Assembly (NCBI RefSeq): GCF_900141905.1
Contig: NZ_FQZF01000005.1
Span: 139,792-203,791, forward strand
Length of the DNA: 64,000 nt
Direction: 5' to 3'
From: Muricoccus roseus
GTDB taxonomy: Bacteria > Pseudomonadota > Alphaproteobacteria > Acetobacterales > Acetobacteraceae
In this document: in pieces, positions 1 to 7,567 of the stretch
Position numbering within the stretch: position 1 is the first letter of the stretch
Layout: every line of letters begins with the position of its first letter
Position numbers and translations under genes: made by a program
Notes under the pieces: model-generated
Told to the model about the DNA's origin: nothing
Databases searched by the model: none
What the model saw: the letters and a program-made list of their open reading frames with translations, nothing else

Positions 1-1090
1 GGTGGATGCGGAAGCGGGTGAGGCCGGGGCGGCTTTCGATGCGCATGGCGCCGCCGGACTGGCGGACGATGCCGTGGATGGTGGCGAGGCCGAGGCCGGT
101 GCCGCCCTGGGTGGCGCGGGTGGTGAAGAAGGGTTCGATGATGTGGGGGAGGATGTCCGGGGGGATGCCCGGGCCGGTGTCGGTGATGTCGAGGACGGCC
201 CAGCGGCCGGGCGGGAGGGGGTCGGGGAAGCCCGGTTCCTCCTGGAGGGAGATGGCGGTGTCGGTGGCGATGGTGAGGGTCCCCTCCCCGCCCATGGCGT
301 CGCGGGCGTTGGTGGCGAGGTTGAGGAGGACCTGATCGAGCTGGACGGGGTCCACGCGGATGCGGCGGCCGAGGGCGCCGGGGTGGATTTCGAGGGTGAT
401 GCGGGGGCCGAGGAGGCTGCGGAGCATGGGGGTGGCGGCCTGGACGGCTTCGTCGAGGTCGAGGATGCGGGGTTCGAGTTGCTGGCGGCGGGCGAAGGCG
501 AGGAGGCGGCGGACGAGGGCGGCGCCGCGGGCGGCGGCGTCCTGGGCGGGGCGGAGTTCGTCGCGGATGCGGGGGACGGCGAGGACGGCCCCGTCCATGG
601 CGCCGAGGATGATGGCGAGGAGGTTGTTGACGTCGTGGGCGATGCCGCCGGCGAGCTGGCCGATGGCGCGGAGGCGTTCGCCGGCCTCGGCTTCCTCGCG
701 GCGGCGGCTGCGTTCGGAGAGGTCCTCGGCGAGGAGGATGCGGCGGCCTTCGGGGAGCGGGGCGAGGCGGAGGAGGGTGAGGGTGGGGGTTTGGCCTTCG
801 GGGGCGCCGAGGGCGGCTTCGAGGGGTTCGGCGCCGCCTTCGTGGAGCCAGGTTCGGACGGCGTCGCGCGCCGGGGGGTCGAAGAGGAGGATGGCGGGGG
901 TGCCGGGGCGGAGCGGCAGGGCGGGGCCGATCATGTCGCGCAGGGGGGTGTTGGCGCGGAGGACGGAATCGGCGGAATCGAGGAGGGCGGCGCCCTGCGG
1001 GAGGGAATCGAACAGGGCGAGGAAGGCGGTGTCCGCCTCCGCCCCGCTGTTGCGGGGGAAGCCCAGGAAGGATCGGATGCTCTCCGCCAT
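1..1090 (-). CDS. Sensor histidine kinase, CckA-like (3' end outside window)
   Basis: Only the N-terminal 363 codons are inside the window; the C-terminus lies beyond the left edge. The start chosen is the ATG closest to flhB, 35 bases after its stop. The protein begins with a roughly 130-residue PAS-like sensory region. A HisKA H-box with the sequence GGIAHDVNNLL follows, with phospho-acceptor His at about residue 152. An HATPase domain comes next, with N-box (NLATNARDAM), G1 (DTGPGIP), F-box (EPFFTTR) and G2 (GGTGLGL). The HDxNN H-box is typical of CckA and related hybrid kinases, so a receiver domain may follow outside the window. No transmembrane segment is visible at the N-terminus. Its place at the end of the flagellar operon suggests a role in cell-cycle or motility control; that is inference. 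Confidence 0.85.
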   Translation of the reverse strand, partial: MAESIRSFLGFPRNSGAEADTAFLALFDSLPQGAALLDSADSVLRANTPLRDMIGPALPLRPGTPAILLFDPPARDAVRTWLHEGGAEPLEAALGAPEGQTPTLTLLRLAPLPEGRRILLAEDLSERSRRREEAEAGERLRAIGQLAGGIAHDVNNLLAIILGAMDGAVLAVPRIRDELRPAQDAAARGAALVRRLLAFARRQQLEPRILDLDEAVQAATPMLRSLLGPRITLEIHPGALGRRIRVDPVQLDQVLLNLATNARDAMGGEGTLTIATDTAISLQEEPGFPDPLPPGRWAVLDITDTGPGIPPDILPHIIEPFFTTRATQGGTGLGLATIHGIVRQSGGAMRIESRPGLTRFRIH

Positions 1091-1125
1091 GCCGTGCAGC
1101 CTAGCGGGAAGATCGGGGCGGCGCA

Positions 1126-2181
1126 TCACGCCGGCGGGCGCGACCGGGCGCGCCAGATGAAGGCGATGATCTCGGCGACGGCCTGGTAGTGCTCGGCGGG
1201 GATTTCGGTGTCGAGGTCGAGCTTGAAGAGGGCGCGGGCCAGGGGCGGGTTGGAGACGAGGGGGACGCCGGCCTCCTTCGCCTTCTCGCGGATGCGGGCG
1301 GCCACTTCGTCGGCGCCCTTGGCGAGGATCTTCGGGGCGGCGGAGGTGCCTTCCTCATAGCCCAGGGCGACGGCGTAGTGGGTGGGGTTGGTGATGATGA
1401 CGGCCGCCTTCGGCACGGCGGCCATCATGCGCTGGCGGGCCTGGCGCTGGCGGATGGCCTTCTGCTTGGCCTTCACATGCGGGTCGCCTTCGGCGTCCTT
1501 CGCTTCCTCCTTCATGTCCTGGCGGCTCATCCGCAGGCGGCGGAGGTGGCGGAAATGGACGAGGAAGAGGTCGGCGCCCGCGAGCAGGGCGAAGGCGGCC
1601 AGGGTGGCGGCGACGAGGCGCAGGCCCTGTTCGGCGATGGTGGCGAGGAGGGCGGCGGCGGGCTGGTGCATCACCGCTTCCAGCAGTTCGGGCGTGCCGG
1701 CCGCATGCCAGATGGCGGCGCCGACGAGGGCGACCTTGAGGAGGGTCTTCAGCAGTTCGATGAGGCCTTCGGAGCCGAGGAGGCGCTTGAGGCCGGCCAG
1801 GGGCGAGAGGCGGGAGAGCTGGGGGGCGAGGCCCTTGGCGGAGACGAGGCCGCGGGTCTGGAGAAGGGTGGTGGCCACGGCGCCGAGGGCGGCGGCGGCG
1901 AGGACGGGCAGCAGGACGAGGGCGGAGGGCAGCAGCACCTCGGCCGCCTGGTCGGGGGAGAGTTCGTGCCCGCGTTCGAGGATGCCGCGCAGGGCGCGGA
2001 GCAGGTCCCGCCCGAGGGAGGGGAGCGCGATTCCGGCCGCGAGAACGGCGAGGAGGAGGGCGGCGAAGCCGGAGAGCTCGCGCGAATGGGCGACCTGGCC
2101 GTCCTCGCGCGCCTTTTCGAGGCGCCGGGCGCTTGGGGCTTCCTGGCGGTCCTCGGCCTCGTCGCCGCCCTCCTCGGCCAT
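1126..2181 (-). CDS. flhB: Flagellar export switch protein FlhB
   Basis: FlhB is the inner-membrane component of the flagellar type III export gate that switches substrate specificity from rod/hook proteins to filament proteins. The 351-residue protein has the usual basic N-terminus (ARRLEKAREDGQVAHSREL), four hydrophobic segments between about residues 36 and 210, a charged linker, and the cytoplasmic domain with the self-cleaving NPTH motif at residues 265-268. Length matches the family. It starts 3 bases after fliR and is followed by the histidine kinase, so it belongs to the flgBC-fliEQR-flhB operon. Identification is secure. Confidence 0.97.
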   Translation of the reverse strand: MAEEGGDEAEDRQEAPSARRLEKAREDGQVAHSRELSGFAALLLAVLAAGIALPSLGRDLLRALRGILERGHELSPDQAAEVLLPSALVLLPVLAAAALGAVATTLLQTRGLVSAKGLAPQLSRLSPLAGLKRLLGSEGLIELLKTLLKVALVGAAIWHAAGTPELLEAVMHQPAAALLATIAEQGLRLVAATLAAFALLAGADLFLVHFRHLRRLRMSRQDMKEEAKDAEGDPHVKAKQKAIRQRQARQRMMAAVPKAAVIITNPTHYAVALGYEEGTSAAPKILAKGADEVAARIREKAKEAGVPLVSNPPLARALFKLDLDTEIPAEHYQAVAEIIAFIWRARSRPPA

Positions 2182-2184
2182 GGT

Positions 2185-2961
2185 TCAGCGCAGGCCGGGC
2201 AGCGTGGCCCAGCCGGCCTGGAGGGCCTGGTGGAAGCCGGCGAGCATGGAGGGGGCGATGAGCGCGAGCAGGGCGAGGCCCGCGAGGATCTGGCCCGGGG
2301 CGGCGACGAAGAAGACCTGCACGGAGGGCGCGACGCGGGCGATGAGGGCCATGGCGAGGTTGATGATGACGGCCGCCAGCACGAAGGGGCCGGCGAGGCG
2401 GAGGGCGAGGGCGAGCATGTCGGCGCCGGCCTGGGCGATCTCGGCCGCGGCCGCGCCGGCCGGCCAGGGCGTGCCGGGGGGCATCAGCGCGTAGGATTCG
2501 GCCAGGGCGCGGAGCGGCAGGGCGTGCAGGCCGGTGGAGAGCACGAGGACGGCGGTGGCGAGGGTGCCGAGGCGGCCGAGGGCCGAGGCGCCGCCGCCCA
2601 GCTGCGCGTCGGGCACGAGGATGGCGGCGAGGCCGAGCAGCGAGGCGCCGGCCTGCAGCGCCACGGAGAGCGCCATGGCGAGGAGGCGGGCGAGGCCGCC
2701 GATCCAGAGGCCGACGGCGAGTTCGAGGCTGACGAGGCGCAGGGCCTCGCCGGGGGAATCAGGCGCGGAGGGGAGGTCGGGGGCGAGGAGCGGCAGGAGG
2801 ACGGGGACGAGGGCGAGGGCGAGCGCGAGGCGGATGGAGGCGGGTACGTCCCCCTCCCCCAGCCCGGGCAGGATCATGGCGGCGGCGCCGAGGCGGGCGA
2901 GGAGCAGCACCGCGCCGAAGGCCAGGGAGGGGAGCGCCTCGAGCAGCGCCGCCTCGTTCAC
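2185..2961 (-). CDS. fliR: Flagellar export gate protein FliR
   Basis: FliR is a polytopic component of the FliPQR export-gate core that forms the entry channel for flagellar proteins in the basal body. The 258-residue product is almost entirely hydrophobic, with about six membrane segments and family-like features such as the GLGEGDVPASIRLALALAL stretch near residue 40. The start overlaps the end of fliQ by an ATGA-type junction, implying translational coupling, and flhB follows after 3 bases. Length is typical (about 255-265 residues). Confidence 0.95.
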   Translation of the reverse strand: MNEAALLEALPSLAFGAVLLLARLGAAAMILPGLGEGDVPASIRLALALALVPVLLPLLAPDLPSAPDSPGEALRLVSLELAVGLWIGGLARLLAMALSVALQAGASLLGLAAILVPDAQLGGGASALGRLGTLATAVLVLSTGLHALPLRALAESYALMPPGTPWPAGAAAAEIAQAGADMLALALRLAGPFVLAAVIINLAMALIARVAPSVQVFFVAAPGQILAGLALLALIAPSMLAGFHQALQAGWATLPGLR

Positions 2962-3233
2962 GGCAGGCCGCCGAGCAGGACCATCCGATCGAAGAGGGTG
3001 ACGGTCCAGTCGCGCAGCACGCCGGTCATGAAGGGGCCGAGGAGAAGCAGGCCGCCGCCGGCGACGGCGAGCTTGGGGAGGAAGGCGAGCGAGGCCTCCT
3101 GGATCTGGGTCAGGGCCTGCACCACCGAGACGGCGAGGCCCACGACGAGCAGCGCGACGAGCAGCGGCCCGCCCATCTGCAGGCAGATCCAGAGGGAGTC
3201 GCGCAGGGATTGCGCGATGAGGTCGGATTCCAT
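2958..3233 (-). CDS. fliQ: Flagellar export gate protein FliQ
   Basis: FliQ is the small two-helix subunit of the FliPQR export gate. The 91-residue protein has two transmembrane helices separated by a short loop (VQALTQIQEASLAFLPKL), which is the diagnostic segment of FliQ/SctS proteins. It lies 13 bases downstream of fliE and its stop overlaps the fliR start. Length and position are both as expected. Confidence 0.95.
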   Translation of the reverse strand: MESDLIAQSLRDSLWICLQMGGPLLVALLVVGLAVSVVQALTQIQEASLAFLPKLAVAGGGLLLLGPFMTGVLRDWTVTLFDRMVLLGGLP

Positions 3234-3246
3234 GGCCTGGCCCGCC

Positions 3247-3546
3247 TCAGATCGGCATCCGCATGACGTCCTGATAGGCGGAGACGACGCGGTCGCGCAC
3301 CGCGACGGCGGTTTGCAGGGCCAGTTCCGCGCGGCTGACGGCGAGGACCGTGTCGGTCACGCTGACCTGACCGAGCATGGCGCCGGTGCTGGCGGCATCG
3401 GCCTGGCGGCCGGATTCCACCGCGCCCTCGATGGCGCGCTTGAGGGCGCCGCCGAAGCCCTCCGCGGCGTTGCCGGCCGCCGGGGTGGGAGAGGTGGCGC
3501 TGCGATAGGCGGCGGCGGCGCCGGCGGCGCCGATGGGGGCGGGCAT
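3247..3546 (-). CDS. fliE: Flagellar hook-basal body complex protein FliE
   Basis: FliE connects the MS ring and export gate to the proximal rod. The 99-residue protein has an Ala/Pro-rich N-terminal half and the conserved C-terminal helical part, with VSVTDTVLAVSRAELALQTA followed by a VRDRVVSAYQDVMRMPI ending typical of FliE. Its start overlaps the stop of flgC, so it is translated as part of the flgB-flgC-fliE rod unit. Confidence 0.94.
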   Translation of the reverse strand: MPAPIGAAGAAAAYRSATSPTPAAGNAAEGFGGALKRAIEGAVESGRQADAASTGAMLGQVSVTDTVLAVSRAELALQTAVAVRDRVVSAYQDVMRMPI

Positions 3547-3953
3547 CAGCGGAGGGCCTCGATGGTGCGGGTGAGCATGCCGCGCGTGGTTTCGAGGACG
3601 GAGAGGTTGGCGCTGTAGGAGCGCTGGGCCTCGCGCATGTCCATCACCTCGATGAGGCTGTCGATGTTCGGGGTCTTCACATAGCCCTGGGCATCGGCGG
3701 CGGGATGGGCGGGGTCGTAGCGGCGCGGGAACTCGCCTGGCGCCTCGCCGACGCGGGAGACGGCGACGCCGCGCGTGCCGCTCGCGCGGTCCAGCTTCTC
3801 GGCGAAGGTGACGGTGCGGCGGCGATAGGGATCGGCGCCCGGCGCTTCGCCCGTGCTGTCGCGGTTGGCGAGGTTTTCGGCGACCACGCGGAGCCGCGTG
3901 GATTGCGCGGCCATGCCGGCGGCCGAGATGCGGAGCGCCCTGTCGAGATCCAT
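3546..3953 (-). CDS. flgC: Flagellar basal-body rod protein FlgC
   Basis: FlgC is a proximal rod subunit exported through the flagellar type III system. The 135-residue protein begins with the rod-family N-terminus (ALRISAAGMAAQSTRLRVVAENLAN) in which the ENLAN motif is diagnostic. It ends with the C-terminal consensus region MDMREAQRSYSANLSVLETT. It sits 12 bases after flgB and overlaps fliE by its stop codon. Length matches FlgC (about 135 residues). Confidence 0.95.
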   Translation of the reverse strand: MDLDRALRISAAGMAAQSTRLRVVAENLANRDSTGEAPGADPYRRRTVTFAEKLDRASGTRGVAVSRVGEAPGEFPRRYDPAHPAADAQGYVKTPNIDSLIEVMDMREAQRSYSANLSVLETTRGMLTRTIEALR

Positions 3954-3965
3954 GCGACCCTCCCG

Positions 3966-4361
3966 TTATCCGTTGCGGCCGAGCGCGGTGCGGTACATGC
4001 CGACCCAGCGCCGGTGGAGGCCCATGGCGACCGCATGGGCCGAATCGGTATCGGCCACCTTGATGGCCTGTTCGTCGAGCGAGACGCCGTTGCCGTCGGG
4101 CGAGACCTCCTCCGCCGGGGCGGGGCGGGAGCCGGGCGCGCCGCGCGTGCTGACGAGATGCGCGGGATCCGTGCGCAGGAGGCCGGCCGGGGAGGAGGCG
4201 CGCTGGAGGTGCTGGGCGAAGGGGGCGAGGTCCCGCGCGCGGTAGCCCGGCGTGTCCGCATGGGAGATGTTGCGGGCCAGCACCTCCTGCCGGCGGTCCA
4301 GCCAGCGCAGGCGGGATTCGGCGAGGGCGATCGGGTTGGCGGCGGGGCTCGTGCGATCCAT
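3966..4361 (-). CDS. flgB: Flagellar basal-body rod protein FlgB
   Basis: FlgB is the most proximal rod subunit. The product (131 residues from the chosen start) has the FlgB-type N-terminus, with WLDRRQEVLARNISHADTPG around residues 20-40. The ARNISHADTPGYRARD segment is the hallmark of the family. I chose the ATG at 4361: an ATG three codons upstream (4370) directly abuts the GGAAG ribosome-binding site, which leaves no spacing, whereas 4361 has nine bases. It is the first gene of the rod/export operon and is divergent from the small gene at 4480. Confidence 0.93.
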   Translation of the reverse strand: MDRTSPAANPIALAESRLRWLDRRQEVLARNISHADTPGYRARDLAPFAQHLQRASSPAGLLRTDPAHLVSTRGAPGSRPAPAEEVSPDGNGVSLDEQAIKVADTDSAHAVAMGLHRRWVGMYRTALGRNG

Positions 4362-4462
4362 GCCCGGCATCTTCCGCCGGTTTTGCTAACCGTTCCTTGA
4401 TCGGGCGGGCGGGAGTGGCAGGGGTGGGGCGGCGGGGGCGTTAAGGGAGTGGAAGGGAGCGG

Positions 4463-4479
4463 GCGGCAAACTCTGCCGC
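4463..4479 (+). promoter_or_regulatory. Small hairpin directly before the start codon of the 4480 gene
   Basis: A perfect 6-bp inverted repeat (GCGGCA, 5-base loop, TGCCGC) ends one base before the ATG of the small gene. In RNA it would occupy the ribosome-binding region; there is no other strong Shine-Dalgarno sequence. A regulatory role is inference. Confidence 0.3.
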
Positions 4480-4731
4480 ATGACCTGCACGCCGCAAAAT
4501 GCCGTGCTCGCCGCCGTCGATGAACTGCACGGCGTGCTGAGCGTCGCCGAGGCCCTGCTTCTGGCGGGACGACGCCTCGACCTTCAGGGGCTGGACCAGG
4601 AGGTCGCCGCCATCTGCGCGGCCGCCACCCTGCTTCCGCCGGAACAGGGGCGCGCGACGCGCCCTGCCCTTTGCGAGCTGCTGGCCCAGGTGGAGGGGCT
4701 GCATGCGCGCCTTTCCGCCGCCGCGGCATAG
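4480..4731 (+). CDS. Small helical protein of unknown function upstream of fliO
   Basis: This 83-residue protein is predicted to be entirely helical and leucine/alanine-rich, without a signal peptide or membrane segment. It has no motif I recognise. It is transcribed toward fliO-fliP (27 bases apart) and away from flgB, so it is probably expressed with the flagellar genes. Size, helical character and position would suit a flagellar export chaperone or assembly factor of the FlgN/FliT size class, but no sequence similarity supports that. I treat it as a real gene because its codon pattern (GC at third positions) and location fit. Confidence 0.6.
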   Translation: MTCTPQNAVLAAVDELHGVLSVAEALLLAGRRLDLQGLDQEVAAICAAATLLPPEQGRATRPALCELLAQVEGLHARLSAAAA

Positions 4732-4758
4732 GGGCGCAGTTGATGGGGGGCATGGCGG

Positions 4759-5004
4759 ATGGCCGGCGGGGTGGAGCAATGGGTGAGCGCGGCGGGCGCG
4801 CTGGCGCTGGCGCTGGGGCTGCTCTGGCTGCTGGCGCGGCTGGCGCGGCGCGGCGGGCTGGCGACGGCGGGTGCGCGGCGGATCCGGCTGGTGGAGGTGA
4901 CGCCGATCGATTCGCGGCGCCGCGCCGTGATCCTGCGCGTGGATGGGCGCGAGGCGCTGATCGTGACGGGCGGGGCGCAGGACAGCTTCATCGGCTGGCT
5001 CTGA
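4759..5004 (+). CDS. fliO: Flagellar biosynthesis protein FliO
   Basis: FliO is a small membrane protein that helps assemble the FliPQR gate. The 81-residue product has one N-terminal transmembrane helix (about residues 10-27) followed by the conserved cytoplasmic part RIRLVEVTPIDSRRRAVILR and REALIVTGG, which matches the FliO family. The protein is short but within range for alphaproteobacterial FliO. Its TGA stop overlaps the likely start of fliP, consistent with coupled translation. Confidence 0.88.
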   Translation: MAGGVEQWVSAAGALALALGLLWLLARLARRGGLATAGARRIRLVEVTPIDSRRRAVILRVDGREALIVTGGAQDSFIGWL

Positions 5005-5720
5005 CCGTCGCCGGCCTGCTGCTTCTGCTTCCGGGCGTGGCGCTGGCGCAATCCGTCTCGCTCGACCTCGGCGGTTCGGGCACGGGCAGCACGGCGCGGC
5101 TGGTGCAGCTGACGGCGCTGATCGGCCTGCTCTCCCTCGCCCCTTCCCTGCTGGTGATGGCGACGGCCTTCGCGCGGATCGTCATCGTGCTGTCGCTGTT
5201 GCGCAGCGCGATCGGGGCGCAGGGAATTCCGCCGAACCCGGTGCTGATCGGGCTGGCGCTGTTCCTCACCTTCTTCGTCATGCAGCCGGTGATAGAGGCG
5301 AGCTGGGTGCAGGGCCTGCAGCCCATGCTGGCGGGGCAAGTGGCGGAGCTGGAGGGGCTGGCCCGGGCGGCGGAGCCGTTCCGCAAGTTCATGGCGGTGA
5401 ATGCGCGGGATTCGGATCTCGCGCTGTTCCTCGACCTGGCGCAGCTGCCGGCGCCGGCCAGCCCGGATCAGACGCCCTGGCGGGCGCTTGTGCCGGCCTT
5501 CATGGTGAGCGAGCTGAAGCGCGGCTTCGAGATCGGCTTCCTGATGTTCCTGCCCTTCCTGGTCATCGACCTGGTGGCGGCTTCGCTGCTGATGTCCCTG
5601 GGCATGATGATGCTGCCGCCGAGCGTGGTGGCGCTGCCCTTCAAGATCATCTTCTTCGTGATGGTGGATGGCTGGCGGCTGGTTTCGGCCAGCCTGGTGC
5701 AGGGCTTCGCCGGGAACTGA
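5001..5720 (+). CDS. fliP: Flagellar export gate protein FliP (probable CTG start)
   Basis: FliP is the pore-forming subunit of the flagellar export gate. The product has an N-terminal signal peptide (LALTVAGLLLLLPGVALAQ), a first membrane pair with MATAFARIVIVLSLLRSAIG, the RxALGxQ-like loop QGIPPNPVLIGLALFLTFF, and the C-terminal hairpin beginning VIDLVAASLLMSLGMMMLPP. These cover the whole family. The start is odd: from within fliO to the signal peptide the frame has no ATG, GTG or TTG. The first codon that keeps the signal peptide is CTG at 5001, overlapping the fliO stop as CTGA; an alternative CTG lies at 4995. The next GTG (5037) would remove the signal peptide. Confidence 0.93.
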   Translation: MTVAGLLLLLPGVALAQSVSLDLGGSGTGSTARLVQLTALIGLLSLAPSLLVMATAFARIVIVLSLLRSAIGAQGIPPNPVLIGLALFLTFFVMQPVIEASWVQGLQPMLAGQVAELEGLARAAEPFRKFMAVNARDSDLALFLDLAQLPAPASPDQTPWRALVPAFMVSELKRGFEIGFLMFLPFLVIDLVAASLLMSLGMMMLPPSVVALPFKIIFFVMVDGWRLVSASLVQGFAGN

Positions 5721-5760
5721 GGCGCCGGGGCAAATCGGCCGCCATGCCCCCGCGCCCCCA

Positions 5761-6041
5761 ATCCGTCACCGCACGCCATGATGCATGGCGGGCGACGGCC
5801 AAACCGGGGGGCCGGTGGAGCATGGCGGCCGAAGAGGAAGCCGGCCGCCGCGCTGCCGCGCTCCCGATCCATCACCGCGCGCCATGATGCATGGCGGGCG
5901 ACGGCCAAACGGGGAGCCGGTGAGACGCGGCGGCCGAAGCAGAAGACGGCCGCCGCGCTGCCGCGTTCCCAATCCATCACCGCGCGCCATGATGCATGGC
6001 GGGCGACGGCCAAACGGGGAACCGGTGAGACGCGGCGGCCG
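5761..6041. repeat. Tandem repeat of about 105 bp, 2.7 copies
   Basis: Three consecutive units begin at 5761, 5867 and 5972; they are 106, 105 and about 70 bases long, the last truncated before speE. Each contains the identical core CGCCATGATGCATGGCGGGC, a conserved CGACGGCCAAAC segment and a GC-rich block (GGCGGCCG/CGGCCGCC) able to pair internally. Units 2 and 3 differ by only a few bases; unit 1 is more diverged. The array fills the space between the convergent fliP and speE genes. Open frames through it are repeat-encoded and not genes. Function is unknown; a termination or small-RNA role is possible. Confidence 0.9.
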
Positions 6042-6054
6042 TAGCCGCCCTGCC

Positions 6055-6924
6055 CTATTTCCGGGGCAGGTGCTTCGCGATGTAGGGCGGCAGCTGGAAG
6101 GCACCCAGATGGATCTCCGGGGTCCAGTAGCCGGTCTTGCCGAGGATGCCGGCACGCTCGGCGCGAGCGCGGATCTCCTCGACGGGCACGGCACGCATGG
6201 TGGCGTCCTTGGCCGCCCAACCGAGCGTCATGTAGCCACCGACATAGGTGGGGACGGCGGCGACATAAGCCCAGATGTCCGGGAACACTTTCCCGCGGCG
6301 GAGCGAGGTTTCGGCGAGTTCCTCCGCTTGCATGGCGGGAACGCCGCACTGGTTCACGATCAGGCCGCGATCGGAGAGCAGGCGCGCCGCGTTGGCGTAG
6401 AACTCGTCGGTGAAGAGAACCTCGCCGACGCCGATCGGGTCGGTGCTGTCCACGATCACCACGTCGAAGCTGCCGGCTTCGGCGCGGCGGACATAGTCGA
6501 TCCCGTCGGCCACCAGCACCTCGGCGCGGGGGTCGTTCCAGGCGTCACCGGCGATGCCGGGCATGAATTCCTTGGCGAGGCGGATCACCTCGCCGTCGAT
6601 CTCGACCATGACGGCCTTCTCGACATTCCTGTGCTCGAGCACGCGGCGGAGCACGCCGCCGTCGCCGGCGCCGATGATCAGGACGCGCTTAGCCTCGCCA
6701 TGGGCCAGCAGGGGCACATGGGTCAGCATCTCCTGATAGACGAACTCGTCCATCTCGGTAATCTGCACGACGCCGTCGAGCAGCATGACGCGGCCATGGG
6801 TCTCGGATTCGAAGACCATGATGTCCTGGAAGTCGGACTTCACCCGGGCGAGTTCCCGCACGACGCGGAAGCGCTGGCCCCAGGCCGGGTAGAGGGTCTC
6901 GTTGACCCAGGAATCCGTGGTCAT
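6055..6924 (-). CDS. speE: Polyamine aminopropyltransferase (spermidine synthase)
   Basis: SpeE transfers an aminopropyl group from decarboxylated S-adenosylmethionine to putrescine to make spermidine. The 289-residue cytosolic protein carries the N-terminal beta-strand domain with YQEMLTHVPLL and a Rossmann fold with the cofactor loop IIGAGDGGVLRRVLEH. It also has EIDGEVIRLAKEF, the acidic segment VADGIDYVRR and the catalytic-region motif VIVDSTDPIG. These are the family landmarks in order and length is typical. It lies 73 bases downstream of speD, with a stable hairpin between them, so the two form a polyamine operon that supplies dcSAM and then uses it. Confidence 0.96.
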   Translation of the reverse strand: MTTDSWVNETLYPAWGQRFRVVRELARVKSDFQDIMVFESETHGRVMLLDGVVQITEMDEFVYQEMLTHVPLLAHGEAKRVLIIGAGDGGVLRRVLEHRNVEKAVMVEIDGEVIRLAKEFMPGIAGDAWNDPRAEVLVADGIDYVRRAEAGSFDVVIVDSTDPIGVGEVLFTDEFYANAARLLSDRGLIVNQCGVPAMQAEELAETSLRRGKVFPDIWAYVAAVPTYVGGYMTLGWAAKDATMRAVPVEEIRARAERAGILGKTGYWTPEIHLGAFQLPPYIAKHLPRK

Positions 6925-6945
6925 CTCGAAGCTCCGAACAGAAGA

Positions 6946-6973
6946 AGGGGGCGGACCCCTGGGCCCGCCCCCT
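6946..6973 (-). terminator. Hairpin between speD and speE
   Basis: A 9-bp perfect GC stem (AGGGGGCGG / CCGCCCCCT) with a 10-base loop sits in the speD-speE gap. It has no U-tract on the minus strand, so it may act as an attenuator or RNA-stability element rather than as a full terminator. Confidence 0.4.
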
Positions 6974-6997
6974 GGTCTCGTGCGTGACGCCTTGGTG

Positions 6998-7444
6998 TCA
7001 GGCCTGCATGCCGCGGCGGTGTTCCGCCAGCTGCACGCGCTCCGGCAGAAAGCCGCGCTTCAGCACGGGGATCGCCAGATACGGATCGCAGATGCCGCAG
7101 ACGAAGATGTCGAGCGCGGCGTAGTTCTTCTCCGGCCAGGTGTGGATGGAGACATGGCTCTCGGCCAGCACCAGCACGCCGCTCACTCCGCCATTCGGCT
7201 GGAAGTGGTGGAAGTGCCCGTGCAGGATCGTCGCGCCCGTCTCGATCGCGGCCTCGCGCAGAACCTCGTCGATATGCGCGGGGTCGTCGAGATTCGTCGC
7301 CCCCCACAGATCGATGATCAGGTGAGTCCCGGCGAAGCGCACGCCGTTCTTCTCGACGAAGTAGTCCTTCGCCTCTTCAGTGAACTGGGCTTCGCTCGGG
7401 CTTTGATCCGAAACCATCCCCAGCTGAGCAACAAGAGCGTCCAA
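6998..7444 (-). CDS. speD: S-adenosylmethionine decarboxylase proenzyme
   Basis: SpeD decarboxylates S-adenosylmethionine to give the aminopropyl donor for SpeE. It is the short bacterial class, whose proenzyme cuts itself to create a pyruvoyl group. In the 148-residue product the cleavage motif LAESHVSIHTWPE places the pyruvoyl-forming Ser at residue 96, the proton-donor His at 101 and the Cys at 116. That spacing equals the known small SpeD enzymes. The N-terminal extension of about 30 residues before the fold is common in alphaproteobacteria. The upstream region carries a TTGACC-like -35 box and a perfect dyad. Confidence 0.95.
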   Translation of the reverse strand: MDALVAQLGMVSDQSPSEAQFTEEAKDYFVEKNGVRFAGTHLIIDLWGATNLDDPAHIDEVLREAAIETGATILHGHFHHFQPNGGVSGVLVLAESHVSIHTWPEKNYAALDIFVCGICDPYLAIPVLKRGFLPERVQLAEHRRGMQA

Positions 7445-7482
7445 TTCGGGCCCCCCATCCTCGACCGGTGACGACCTATCGC

Positions 7483-7499
7483 GATCGGAAAGTCCGATC
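7483..7499. promoter_or_regulatory. Dyad operator candidate upstream of speD
   Basis: A perfect 7-bp inverted repeat, GATCGGA-AAG-TCCGATC, lies about 40 bases before the speD start and just downstream of a TTGACC hexamer (minus strand, 7501-7506). The geometry suits an operator overlapping a promoter. The binding protein is unknown. Confidence 0.4.
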
Positions 7500-7567
7500 A
7501 GGTCAACGGAGGCGGCATATGAGGCACGCGGCCCCCCATCGCAAGTGAATTTGGTCCCCCCAGGCCG

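Noticed and set aside
1189-3618. 809-residue plus-strand open frame opposite flhB, fliR and fliQ
   Set aside because: It is antisense to three clear flagellar genes; its composition (Gly/Glu/Ala-rich, low complexity) is what GC-rich DNA gives on the opposite strand.
4428-4445. TGGCAG-N5-GGGC sigma-54-like sequence before the small gene at 4480
   Set aside because: Only the GG and GC dinucleotides fit; the -12 region lacks TT, so it may be chance.
5766-6349. Small minus-strand frames through the 105-bp tandem repeats
   Set aside because: They only reflect the repeat units and overlap the speE 3' end.
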